A stretch of 60,000 nucleotides of DNA from Branchiostoma floridae (Eukaryota; Chordata; Leptocardii; Amphioxiformes; Branchiostomatidae), in NCBI RefSeq assembly GCF_000003815.2, contig NC_049984.1, positions 11,901,186 to 11,961,185 on the forward strand. The letters are read 5' to 3'. A program made the position numbers and the translations under genes. How positions within the stretch are numbered: position 1 is the stretch's first letter; the number at the start of each line of letters is the position of its first letter. Shown here in pieces: positions 1-46,700 of this stretch. Under the pieces are notes generated by a model that ran no database searches, was not told where the DNA came from, and was given only the letters and a program-made list of their open reading frames with translations.

Positions 1-1511
1 ATGTCTTAAGAGTTTCAGGTAAGAAATCAGTAGGGAAAGTTCATTTTGAAGCTTTGTTTACCCAGAACAGCTTATGTATATGCCTTTACTAACTAATGTC
101 AAAAATGTGAGTGGTCTAGTACTAGTGGTGTGGACATTTGCATGACACACAGACGGGTGTGGTACCACGGATGTGTATTCCTCTGATTTCAGTACCTAAC
201 CATGTTGACAACCAGGTGCCAGGTGTAGTCCAAATTTGCCAATTTTGCCACATCAAGAAACCAGGTTGTTAGATATATGTGGAGAAGGAGACCTCAAGCC
301 AACCGTTCACACGCCACATCTTCAGAAAAGACGCTGGAGCCGCATGTTCCCCGTTTAGGAACTTTATTCGAACCGACACACAACAAACAAGAAACCAGGT
401 TGTTGTCACTCAATGTTTTGACTGCCTGGAAAGTTTTGAGTCATTAATTGTTCTGTTTCTTGGCTTTTCTGGGTTGACTTAATCCTATAAAAGTCTGAGA
501 CTCTAAGAATCATATTAGTTTGACTAAGAGGATTACGGGTTTATGTTTTTTGTGCGTGGCACTCCTTTTTTAAGTTGTTTGTTTACTCTTATCTCAAGTA
601 CTTTGTAAGAAGGGTTTTGTAAAATCATTTCAGCTCGTTACACAGCTAGAAGGACCTGCACACATGCATGTTGATGTTTAGAACAAAGATACCATGCAGG
701 TACTGAGGTAATACCATGCAGGTTAGATGGCTTGGACGACATTGTGTTGACCCTCTTTCTGATATATGCTGGGTGATATTTTGTAAGGAAGTGTCGTATA
801 GATTATACAAGAAAGATTTTTTATTTTTAGAATCAGATTCTTCATTATGAAACAAATGACTTTATGTATGTAACTATATTGTTCTGGACATATTACACAA
901 ACCATGCTCTTGGGAGGAAGCCAGCAACCTCCTCACAGCCTATTACTTCCATTGTCTTGGTAGGCTGTTTGAAAATATGGACCCTTATGAAATATTATTC
1001 GAGAGCGCACAGTAGAGAGCGCACAGTGGGTGGACTACATGTAAAACGTGTGTTTTGCAAGACCATGTATGTTTGTGACAGCACATACTAAAGAAGTAAT
1101 GGCTGTAATGCGTAATCTGCTTGAATTTGGGTCAGGTTATGAGAAAAAAATTGCAGGGAACGTCGCTCCAAATAACAGGATCCAATGCAGCAAAAGAAAG
1201 TAATTTGAATATTGGAATTCGAAAGCTTATTGGGGATACTGCTATGTCATGAACAATTCATTCCCAAAATTGAATGCTGATGGTTGGAGGTATTGATGTA
1301 ATGTTCGCTGGCCTCATCACTGTGGACTGTGTCTTTTATTCCTCTGTAAAATTTTGAATGTATGTTATCTGTTTTTTCAGCGTCTAAGTGCCTTGTCTTA
1401 ATTTAGTGGTAGTTGTGACACACTATTTTGCAAAATGAAACCATGCGATGGATATGTGTTGAGAGGTGCCGATTGACATTGTGTGTAATATCATATTTTC
1501 TCTGGTCACAG
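1..1511. other. Presumed CHD intron or upstream sequence
   Basis: No exon is recognisable. The first bases contain a perfect donor-like CAG|GTAAG at 16-23, but in the phase needed to join the exon at 1512 the preceding bases hold a TAA. A 17-base direct repeat (CAAGAAACCAGGTTGTT) occurs at 254-270 and 388-404, and a 14-base tandem pair (GAGAGCGCACAGTR) at 1001-1028. Small open frames here have no recognisable product. Confidence 0.4.
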
Positions 1512-36429
<34,918 letters not shown>

Positions 36430-36827
36430 CACGCTGGCTGGTTCAAACCGTCTACAACGTTGCAATGCAGTAGCAAGTAGATTGCCACTCATGGAGTTTT
36501 GTAAAGAGTTAAGGAAGCTCAGTAAGAAAAAGAGTCTTTCAAGTACTTGCAGCATTTTGAGAGGAAGTTATTTTGTAGCGGTGAAATGGATGAATGAACT
36601 TTACAGAAGGATTCTGTAATTCCTGGCCTTTCAAACAGCTGATGTTGCTCTAAAGATAGTACTACACTTAACACAAGTGAGATATTTCCACGCATGTATA
36701 CAGTCACAGTGAATCTCTCTTTAAAGTAAAGGATATATTGATACAGATTATCCGAGCCATGTACAGATCTTATTGTGGAACCCAGGCTTAGATAACAGTC
36801 ACAAGATACCATTACACAAGTCATCTT

Positions 36828-37350
36828 TGTACATAGACAATCTGTGGGCCAGATGTGGTTGAAACTTTGGGAGGCCTTACATGACGTTGTGCCCATCTGA
36901 GCCCCTTCCATACAGTGCTACACTTGCCTTCTGTCATTGAACCCTTGCCAGTGAGGGACCCAGCAATGTTTTGCCACCCTTTTGTAGTCAAGCTCTTTAG
37001 AAGCAGAACATTTCTACACCCACCACCAGAGGTGCAACATGTCCCGTGTACATAATGGGGTGATTTTACTCATATCTGTGGAAACCGTGTACATATGTTG
37101 CCAGGACTTCATCATCACCTTTTGTTGATCCAGAATCACTCAGAACCATTTTGAAGACCCAAAGCGCCAGTAACTATTGTGTCTTGGAGAAGAGCTCTTT
37201 GGGAAAGTTTGAAATATTTTTCAGGGAAATTGTAGTAGATGCAGCAGAAGAAGATAAATAAGAAGTAGTAGAAAAAAGAATGGTGTGTATTTTCACAGCC
37301 TCTGGGATGCAAATGAATGCAACTGTACCTGTGTTTTTTGTCTGTAAATA
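36828..37350 (+). promoter_or_regulatory. Cluster of four Pumilio response elements in the CHD 3' UTR
   Basis: TGTACATA at 36828-36835, 37047-37054 and 37088-37095, and TGTAAATA at 37343-37350, all match UGUANAUA on the sense strand. PUF proteins bind this motif to repress or destabilise mRNA. Functional use here is inference. Confidence 0.55.
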
Positions 37351-38381
37351 ATTGTAGCAGCTGCATGCACCCTATGTGTTGTAGAAGAAGGGATGAGAGG
37401 TATGGTGATGCGATCATTTACATGTCTGTCAGTGGACTGCATTGAGTTTGAACAAGAAGGTATTTGCCTTTGGTTTGTCTCTGCATCTGTCAGGCTGTAT
37501 GAAGGAGCAATCTTGAATAACTTCAGACATACAAAGTAAAAGATGGTCTGAGATGCTTAAGACAAAGCCCAGATGTTTTTCATTGACAGATATGCTGGGA
37601 AGGGGTAGGAGAGAGTACCATTTGAACCTACTTTAAAAACATGTACCATCTTGAGAAAGTACCAACTAAGACATGTTCAATATTATGATTGAGGCATCAA
37701 TGTGTGTCTCCCGTTTAAACTGTTGCAAGTGCTGGTCATATTTTGAATTACTAATTATCCACTGCCAAACTGTAATGCTGCAATTAGGTAGTTAATGTTT
37801 ATTCAGTTACTTTATTTCTGTCTTGTGAAACGGACTGTTCAAATTGGACTCTCTCCCTCCCCACTTCAGTAATAAGGGATAGGGACTGTCCTGTTTGGTG
37901 CCACTTTGACTTGGCGGCATAAAGTGGTACCCAGACAAGGCAGAGCATGTGACCAGGTGTATAAATGTTTCCATTGAGGAGACATGGGGATAGTAAATTA
38001 TGATCAAGGCATGGTGTATGTAGTGGGAATGTACATGTAGATCAGGTAGGAAATAGAATGTGCATGTGATTTGAACATTTTTTGGTGCACCACTCCAGCC
38101 ATATCAATTTTTGTATTTATTTGTTTACCCATGGAATTTAAATTATTGGTGTGTCAGATGGATTGAAATTTTTTTTCCATTTTTCTTTCGCGCAGCCACT
38201 GATGTCTGCCGTACATGTTTAAGTGACCTCAGAACAGGAATTTTTGAGAATGTTGATTTTCTGAATGATCTAAGTCTAGACTCCACAAATCATGCAGCTA
38301 TTTAATTGTCGGATCGATCCTGTGTATTTATTAATTCTTTATACAGACCTGAAGGAAAAATGGAGTTCTATAATTATTTTT

Positions 38382-38387
38382 ATTAAA
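38382..38387 (+). terminator. Probable poly(A) signal of the CHD gene (ATTAAA)
   Basis: ATTAAA, the commonest variant of AATAAA, sits about 1.95 kb after the stop codon and is followed by a GT-rich stretch at about 38415-38440. Cleavage would be expected 10-30 bases after it. Alternative signals further downstream cannot be excluded. Confidence 0.5.
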
Positions 38388-38624
38388 CCATTGCTTTGGT
38401 TGAAACTTGACTTGTCTTTTGTCCGTGTGGGTTGTGTTTCATTAAGAATATGTGTGAAGTGTCCATATTGTTATTACACCAAAAGGCTGACTTTATGGTC
38501 AAGGCCACTTCAACAAAGTTATTTGTTTCTCAAACTAGATTTAGAAAACAAGGAATAGAGAATCAAATATGAGAGATGTGTGTATGATGATTATTGATCA
38601 GTATGTATAACTGTTGAGGATGTG

Positions 38625-38905
38625 TCTGTAGCTTAACTAACTACATAGCTCCTGGTTCCGCTATGTTGGTAACTACAGGCCTGCTTCAATACAGGATAGG
38701 GCATCTCAGTGCAGTTGGGGCTGCTCTGTGATTTTAAAAGGGACATAAATTAAAATGGTGTCCCATGTTTGAAGAGGTTTCTTGAGCCAAGTCTCAAAGC
38801 AGATTCTACGGTCTCATAAGATGGTATAAAAAACTGCCAGGGGAGGGAAGCTGGCCTAGGAGTGTGCATTGGCTAACGGCAGATGACTCCCTTTGGCCGG
38901 CCAGC
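38625..38905 (+). repeat. SINE-like repeat with degenerate tRNA head
   Basis: TGTAGCTTAACTAAC near 38627 resembles a tRNA/SINE A box and GCTTCAATACA at 38683 a degenerate B box. The following body (GGGACATAAATTAAAATGG near 38741, then GTCCCATG) resembles the body of the SINE at 45345. The 3' part (about 38793-38905) resembles a piece at 50415-50480. Boundaries are approximate and there is no clear target duplication. Confidence 0.5.
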
Positions 38906-40371
38906 TTTGATATCTTATGCCACTAGTAAATCTACCTGGAGATTTTCTTGAGCATGTTGAAGTGGAAGGGCTAGCAACCACTTACGTTAAAGATATAACG
39001 TTACTCACATACTGTAACTGAAACAGAAAGGAAACTTGCTGTCACTTGGCACAGCAAGGGTGGCTGTTACATTAAAAATGTTGAACACATGGAATTCTTC
39101 TAGCACAGTAGTCTTGCTGTTCCATTTCATTTTGAGATCCAAAAGAACCAAATTCAGATAGTATTGACTTGATAATGAAACATAAAGTGGCAGTAAGTTT
39201 TACCTCATCATGAACCAATCACTGATTTTTAAACAAACTCATCAATATGGAAGACAGCAAAATATTTTGACATAGTAAGTAATAAAGCTTTTCAGAGAAG
39301 CCCACAGCTTGGAGAAGACAGACTGTTCTTCATCAGTACTTCTGCACAGTCCCACATGTACCATTTAGTGCAGTAGTCATCAAGGCAACACCAATTTTAC
39401 TTCCTGGTTTTTCTGACTTGACCAGAAACTTAATAAATTTGACAGGTGAAATAAAGGTAAAAGAAATGAAGCTTGCATTCAATGATTAACCTAAATAATA
39501 CCTCTTAGTCAACATACCAGGTTTGTTGGTATTTTCAACACTGGATTTTAAAATACATGTCTATTGCATTGATAGCATTGGTAAATGGAAAATTCAATAA
39601 CAAGGACTCTCTTCACCTGTCCATTCCGAAATATGACTCCTATCCTAGAAGGTACTTGTGACAAATTTTCGGAAAGAAAGAACTGGGTTAATCAAGGCAC
39701 CCTTAGGGCCTGGCAGGTGCAATATTCCCAGCACAAGTAGCACTCACGTCATACTCGAATGAGTATGTGTCCATCAGTAGCAGCAGGTGTAAATATGTAA
39801 CGGGTACGTGTTTATTATATTTGGAAAGTTGAATCTCACCAATAGACTCTTGTCGGCTTAACCAAAAAAGTGGCCGAACATGGTTAACTTTATTCCCCAA
39901 CCTGGTAACTTGCACTGGACATGGCCCAAAATACTGACTACAAGAGATCCGGTGACAACCCGTTGCCAAAGTGTACCCATGCTTTAAAGAGGGATAACGT
40001 TATATGTTGATGTATTCCAATTCCCAATGCTCTTAGGTTATAATCTTATTGCTGTGACGAATCACTCTGTGGCCTCTTATCACTCTCTGCATGCATATCA
40101 GCTGAAATTAGCATTTAAAACTGCACATGTGGGCTTTATGGGCACTAAAAACACATCTTGTAAAGTATTGCTGGAAACATTAGAGAGATATGGCAGAATT
40201 ATTCATTTCACCTCTCATTTAATCTTATTTGAGTCCCAGCAATGGTCCCAGCAACTCAGCTCCCGCAAGTGCAGGGCAACATTTCCTGAGCTCTTGTTGG
40301 CAAACCCATGTGGAAACGCCCACATGACCCGTGTAGTGGCCTTTTAAATTCAAATTTCAATATGATTGACT

Positions 40372-40385
40372 GTTGCTATGGCAAC
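40372..40385. promoter_or_regulatory. RFX-type X-box upstream of RBL
   Basis: GTTGCTATGGCAAC is a near-perfect palindrome matching the X-box half sites (GTTGCC and GGCAAC with a 2-base core). It lies about 390 bases upstream of the RBL start codon, at the edge of the CpG-rich promoter. RFX factors bind such sites; function here is inference. Confidence 0.55.
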
Positions 40386-40658
40386 CCCCGCCCACCTTGG
40401 AACGGGGCCAACGAAGGGACGCTGGGCCGATTTGCAGCAAAAAGACTTGAAGATCACTGCGCTCATAGGTATATTGAGATTTTTGCCAGCGTCGGTAAAA
40501 AATCTGAGTATATTTGAAATCTATCGTACCCTAAATATGTATTTACATATTAAAGTAGAAGAACAATGAAATATTTTTCACCCAATGTGAAAAAGAGACA
40601 GAATATAGTACCGGGGTCGCGTATGAATATAGTTGTTTACTTGGCTGCGCCTCGACCG

Positions 40659-40668
40659 TTTTCGCGCC
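40659..40668 (+). promoter_or_regulatory. E2F site in the RBL promoter
   Basis: TTTTCGCGCC followed by ATTTT matches the E2F/DP consensus TTTSGCGC on one strand and nearly so on the other. It lies about 95-105 bases upstream of the RBL ATG in CpG-rich DNA. Vertebrate RBL1/p107 promoters carry E2F sites through which E2F and pocket proteins regulate the gene, so the location fits feedback control. Binding is inferred from sequence only. Confidence 0.7.
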
Positions 40669-40763
40669 ATTTTCTGGGATGAACTGAAGTCACGGGGACA
40701 GACGGCCAAAGGCAAGCGCCATTGTTGTTTTTCTCGGTAAAATTTTTCTTTTCGGCGGCCACG

Positions 40764-43700
40764 ATGGCGGGCCCGGACGAGGAGACCCCCAGCACAGAGC
40801 AGAGATATCAGGATCTCTGTATGGACTTGAACATGGACAAAATTGCGACCGAAGAGGCTTGGCAGAGCTTCGAGAAAATGAGCACGAACTACACTCTGGA
40901 GGTAGGCGATACCAACGCCTTCGTTTTCATGGCTTCCATTCCCACATTATCATCAGTTTTTCTAGCGAGTCTTATATTCGTATTTTATTGCCACGTTCGG
41001 TTCCATAAAGTGTTTAGTGAGATCTATTTTGGGGGTGATTTTTTGCTGTTTCTAGGGCGACGATCTGCACTGGTTGGCCTGCGCCCTGTACGTGGCGTGC
41101 CGCAAGAGCCTGACGCCGACAGTGGGCAGGGGGACTGTGGAAGGGAACTGTGTCTCTCTCACCCGCTTACTCAGATCCGCAAAGCTAAGGTGAGGAACCC
41201 ATCTCCTATTTTCTGCGATCCGGAATTATTCCGTTGATATTCCTCCCGACAGCGATGCCAGAACAGCGTTCGATTTGTGCCCCCCTCCCACCCCGCCCGA
41301 ACTGATGCTTGTCTCGGTAGGACGCCAGATGACAAGAAAAACAAGTGGACGGTCACCATGTGTGGGGTTTTGAACATTTTAACGAAAGACCAGTGGTACA
41401 CTAGCGAAGATTTAAATCCCTATTACTAGCCTCGTTGGTAAGGGTGTGTAGTAAACTTTGTGTTGGTGCCGCCACCCCTCCCCTCTCCCCACCCCCTACA
41501 GTCTGATCCAGTTCTTCAACAAAATGAAGAAATGGGCGGACATGGCCAGCCTTCCTCAAGACTTCAGGGACAAGGTGGACCGACTGGAGAGGAACTTCGC
41601 CGTCTCCACGGTCATCTTCAAGAAGTTTGAGCCCATCTTCTTAGACTTGTTCAGGAACCCAGGGGATGATCAGCCAAGGGCACCTCGTGGGCGAAAGCAG
41701 AGGTAAAGCAACGTGGTTTACTCATCAGTTACTAGCTGAGATATTAATAGCAGATTGTTGGCACATGTCACTTTGTCTTCAAGGGGAGGAGATGGTGTGG
41801 TTTTAAATTGATGGGTATTGTGATCACTCTATTTTCTTTGGGACTTTTGTTGTACATATAGTTGCAGATCTTTAAATTTGTGACTAATTTACATTTATGC
41901 AGAAAATCAAACACAGGACATTTGTTTCAACAGAATTATGAAAATAAGCAACTGGGAAAGGTATGATTTTAACAAGTCTAATGTTTGAAGTTTGATGTTG
42001 TTTTGTCTGGAAGTTGTTATTTTTTTGCTTGCCATGAATATAAATGTTTGGATATGGCTGATTGCAATTTTTAACCTAAATTCAGGACACCAAAAATAAC
42101 ATCTGAGTCCTCCAGTCATGCAACCATAACCAGGTCACCAGGGTAGTTAACACCCGATGACATGTGGGGCTATCCAACATGGCTCCGCAGTTATCGCATG
42201 TAAAAAATAGGATTGGAAGAGCAAAAATTTTCCAGAAGCAACTGTTGTATAAGTCACATATTTACCACATTATTTTTTTACTTCCGATTTGGTAAATATA
42301 CGGTAGTGCTCATGGAAAGCTTTGAGCTGATAAATCAAGCTGAGATAAATGACATTGCTGATGTTTCTATCAGTATGATACTAGATGTCCTAGAAGATAA
42401 GCCAATTTTTGAGGTGCTGTAGAGAGCAATTATCCTCAAGACAGTGACTTCTCCAGGGACAGCTCATTGACCTTTTACAGTTGGACTGTATTATTCATGA
42501 TAAGAAGGGGTAGGAGATGTATCACTGTTAGATCTGTCCTGGATACATTTCTTATCACTGATTGGCTCATATTTCTCTCACTGTGGTACACTGGGTTCTA
42601 CTGCCCCAAGCGATAATGCTTTATTATGAAATGATTCATTGTCATTTGCTGTTTGCTTTGCCTTTAGCTTTTTAGATTTTGGGTGTTGATTGGATTATTA
42701 GCTTTGCTGTCTTATATTATTTGCTTCATGAAGAAGGTTATGTTTTCGGTGCCATTTTGTGTGTCTGTGTTTGTTGCCAGCATAACTCGAAAGCTGTGGT
42801 TGGATCCTCATGATATTTGGTTGCTCAGTGTGTAGTGGTGGGGAAAATGCAGGCCAGATTTGATAATGGAACTCCTAGCAGAATTGTACGGTACTGCGGC
42901 AGAGCTTCCAGTTTTTTAATATCTTTCGGCAATTTTTGCATTACCATCGGTCACTGCGTCAAATAAACTCCAAAAAAAACAAACAAAACAAGACTACAAA
43001 AGAAAGCATGATGGCATGTATTTGTTTGATTTCGCGCCTTAAAATTTCGTATTGCTTTGTTAATATGTGTAAGATTACCAACAGCTCATTTTGGAATTTG
43101 TTGGAATTGTTCGGCTACTTTGTACAAATAATGTATTCTTGTGAACCTATAGGTTAACCATATTGATGTCCAATCATAGCCAATATCATAACATTGTATT
43201 CAGATTTAGGGACAAGGGAACTCTGTTGTCATAGTGTTTGTTAACATATGTTTGTTTTAGCTAGACAGTGTTTTGATTATATTTGATTGGCCAACTGTTA
43301 CATTGTCCAAGTAACCCCTGACCTCTGGGTTCAGTTTTCTGTTGTACGTGGTCAGTGGTCAGTCTGAGGGTCAGGCCACAGCTGCTGCGTAAATGACCAG
43401 CTTACAAAAGGTGGCCACCAAATGTGACAGATTGATTCTGAAAACTTCCTAGGTTTACATGACAAAATCATTCTGTAAACACAAAGTAGAGATTAAATAT
43501 TTTTATAAAAAAATATACAAATGTGGTACTGGAGAGTACTCAATTCAGAAATATTCTTTGTAAAGGATTACAACTTCTTATTAAATAATTATTTTACCAT
43601 GTTAGTTCTGTGTAAAGATTTGCCGATGTGTGTGGTCTAGGTAATGAACAGTTCAGTGATAAAGATGATAGCAGTGCGTTTATGATTTTCTAATCTTCCG

Positions 43701-46700
43701 ACCTAATTGACAGTGAAATGTATTTAAACTGTGTGGTCAGTGTTCCCATGGCTCTTCAACAACTTCCTCCCTTGGTCTTATAGACTTGATATTTTCAGTG
43801 GATCCATGGTTAGTAGGTTGATCCCAGGGTCAGCCCCAGCTAGGAAATGATGTTTGGGATTGAATACATCATTTTGGATAGTGATGTTTTACCAGGGGCC
43901 TGTGTTTGAGGGGATGTCAGGCGTAAGCTTCAGCATCAAACTGTGTTTGAGGAAAGCCACACCTTGAGCATGTAAAAGAACCCACCACACATATCAAAAA
44001 TAGTAAGGGTCTTCCTAGTGTGAGTGGATCAAGTAAATCTGTACGGATATGCTACTTGTACTGCTCAGTACAAATCTGCTGTGTTGTGTCAAGTGCAGTT
44101 TACCAGGTATGCTATACAAGCAAAGAAACAACAAGCTGTCAGATTTTTCTTCAGATGGTTTTATGAAGCAAGGCTGCTTTGCTGTGATATGGTTTTGTAC
44201 CAGAAGGAGACACATGCATTGTTTGTAGTTATGAATTATGTTTTGTAAACTTTTTGCTGCAGGGTACAGTGTATAGAAACAAGAGAAACTTCAGGTTGTA
44301 ATGCTGACAATGTTTGTGAAATAAATTCCTCGACCATGTCCTTCCTGTTGTATCTTATCGGTGTTGTTTATTTCCACAGACGCCTGCCGTGCACTTCATC
44401 TGACGTTTTCTCCTTCTGCTGGACCTTGTTTGTCCAAGTCAAGGGTAAGTGTGCTGCCTGAATTGCCTGTTTCCAATAACATTGCTACTGACAAAAAAAG
44501 GTAAATGGATTTAAGTTTGCATTAATTCCAATTCGCAATAAGGTGAAAATGAAGTGTTTGCAGTGGCTTTAAGCAAGGGAAAGTGTTATAGTAACACCCT
44601 GAAAAGTAAGGAAAACAAGGGTGGTTTTACGTTTGTTGTGAAGCGATTACCACAAAAACTAAGAACATAAACCCACTGCAAAAATTTCGAGACTTGCTAT
44701 TGACTGCCCTAAATTTACATTTCATACCGTATACCTAATGTTAGATTGTTGGCAAAAGTCTAACGCTAGTTCACCTTTATCCGTTGGGTAACCTATATCC
44801 ATCGTTTTATAAAAACATGGTATTTAGGCACATCAAGTCGACAGTTGGTAGTTTTAAACTGCAATATCCTGAAAATATTGCAATTTAAAACTAACGTCCT
44901 TTGGCGTGATATTCCCAAATACCCTGTGTCAAAAAGCAACGGATATAGGTTACCCAATGGATAAAGGTGAACTAGCGTTACATATTACTTCATAGTTCTT
45001 GGTTACTTTTCAATAGATCTTACTCAGTGTTACTGATAACTGATGGTGACTTTCTGAGCAGACGTAACCTATCAAAGAATGCATCCAGACTAAGAATATG
45101 GCGGTTTATTTTGATTTCAACATTTGTAAGTAAATCTAGCTGTTCAACAGCTGTAATTAAAAGTCAAATAGCACATCATGGATTCTTTTCTATAGGGACA
45201 CACAACCCCTGAAAAGAACTATGAATGAAAAGGTACAGATTTTGTATATCAAAGTTCATGTTTGGAAATGTATCGCTTAAATTTTTTATTGTTACGTCAT
45301 TTCAAACCTTCAACCATTGCTGATCCAAAAGATTGTGGAATGGACGTCCTTGTAGCTCAATTGATAGCAGCCTGATAGTTGAGCCCCTGCTTCCAATTAG
45401 TTGATAGTTAGGAGTCCATGGCTTGAATCTGGTGAAGGCCATTCTGGTTGGAGCTGCAGACTGCAGTCATGTCTTGGAAGGGACGTAAAATGAGGGTTCT
45501 GTGATTGAGGAGGTGCCTCAAGCACGTTACAACAACACCTTCATTACTCAGATGGGTACATGTTGGCTGTACTACAAGGGGGATTATTGTAAAAGGGTGA
45601 AATACCCTGTTTTCCAGATGGCCATCATTACCCAACTATGCTGGTAATAGCTCTGTAAAATCTGATGATGTGTTGGGAGTTCTGAGTTTTCATTGGTCAG
45701 CTATACTGATGAGGTCAAGGCTTCCCCAATGTGGTCATAGTGTGATAAACAGTAAATTTGCGAGGACTGGTTGTTCCCAAGTACTGTTCACAGACTTTCC
45801 CTGCTTAATTTGAATAACCATTACATGTATATTCTTGCATGGTAATCATCATCATGTTATACCAAAGTTGTGTGCCATTACTCATTAGTTTGCTTCTGAT
45901 TGAGATATTCTGGCATTCTTGAAAACCTTAATTAACACATAATACCCCATCCCTCCAAAATGCTCGTATGTCAACTGTCTTAATTCTGCCAGACACCTTA
46001 AGAGGCTTTGACTGCCACAAGAAAAATGATGAATTTAATTAAAGAGACACTAATGCAGCATCAGTAATCCTGAACATGTGTGCACTTCAGATACCCAGGT
46101 GTTTAAGACATTCTTGAGGAGTTCTCGTTAACACTGGTTTTTAATGTGGCAATCTTAGGGTTCCCTGCAAAACTATAAGAGTTTTATGTTACAGGAGAAC
46201 ATAGTATGCAAATTTTTTGTAAGCATTCCTATTGCTTGTACTGTAGAGCATGTACAAAATGTATCACACATACAGCTCAGATGGGATAGTGACAATTTAC
46301 TGCCATGTAGAAACTACCTGCTCAATGTAGAAATGTGAACATGATTTATTATGGACATATGATTAGGCAGTTACATTATGAAAAGCTGGGTCATTTCCAT
46401 TGGTTGTTCAAATGCTTGACATGTACAGTTGGGTTGCAATTTATTGAGTAACTTTGATGATATGAATACAAGAAGACATCAACACTTTTTTATCAAGAGC
46501 AAAATCTTTGATATCCTTTGTTGGGCCTTTTACTATTGATTCCTGTGATATCTCACGATGGCCATCGCGTGGGTATAATGGTTCAGAAATGCCTCGATAG
46601 CACTTCAAGGATAAAGGGGGCATTCAAAGCACCTGCTGCCGAACCTTGAGGGATAAAGGTGCAGTTTGCACGTATCTGTCAAAGGCACTTTTCTTTAAAA

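Larger units (their letters stand above)
36430..38405 (+). other. CHD6/7/8/9: CHD 3' UTR
   Basis: No coding potential follows the stop. The best poly(A) signal is ATTAAA at 38382, followed within about 30-55 bases by a GT-rich tract (TTTGTCCGTGTGGGTTGTG), the usual downstream element. I saw no AATAAA between the stop and that point; the next ones are near 39283 and 39432. The UTR would be about 2 kb. It contains four perfect Pumilio-type TGTANATA elements. The 3' boundary is inference. Confidence 0.6.
38406..40620. other. Intergenic region between CHD and RBL genes
   Basis: About 2.2 kb separates the likely end of the CHD transcript from the RBL promoter. It holds a tRNA-related SINE-like repeat near 38625-38900 and no recognisable gene. 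The last few hundred bases become CpG-rich and contain an RFX-type X-box at 40372, in keeping with the start of the RBL promoter. Confidence 0.6.

Noticed and set aside
1-18. End of an upstream coding exon (CAG|GTAAG at 16-23)
   Set aside because: Exon 1 at 1512 starts in phase 0, and in the matching phase bases 7-9 read TAA. It could still be an untranslated exon, but nothing supports that.
45345-45440. Functional tRNA gene
   Set aside because: A and B boxes are present but the sequence does not fold into a proper cloverleaf with a clear anticodon arm and runs into a SINE body.
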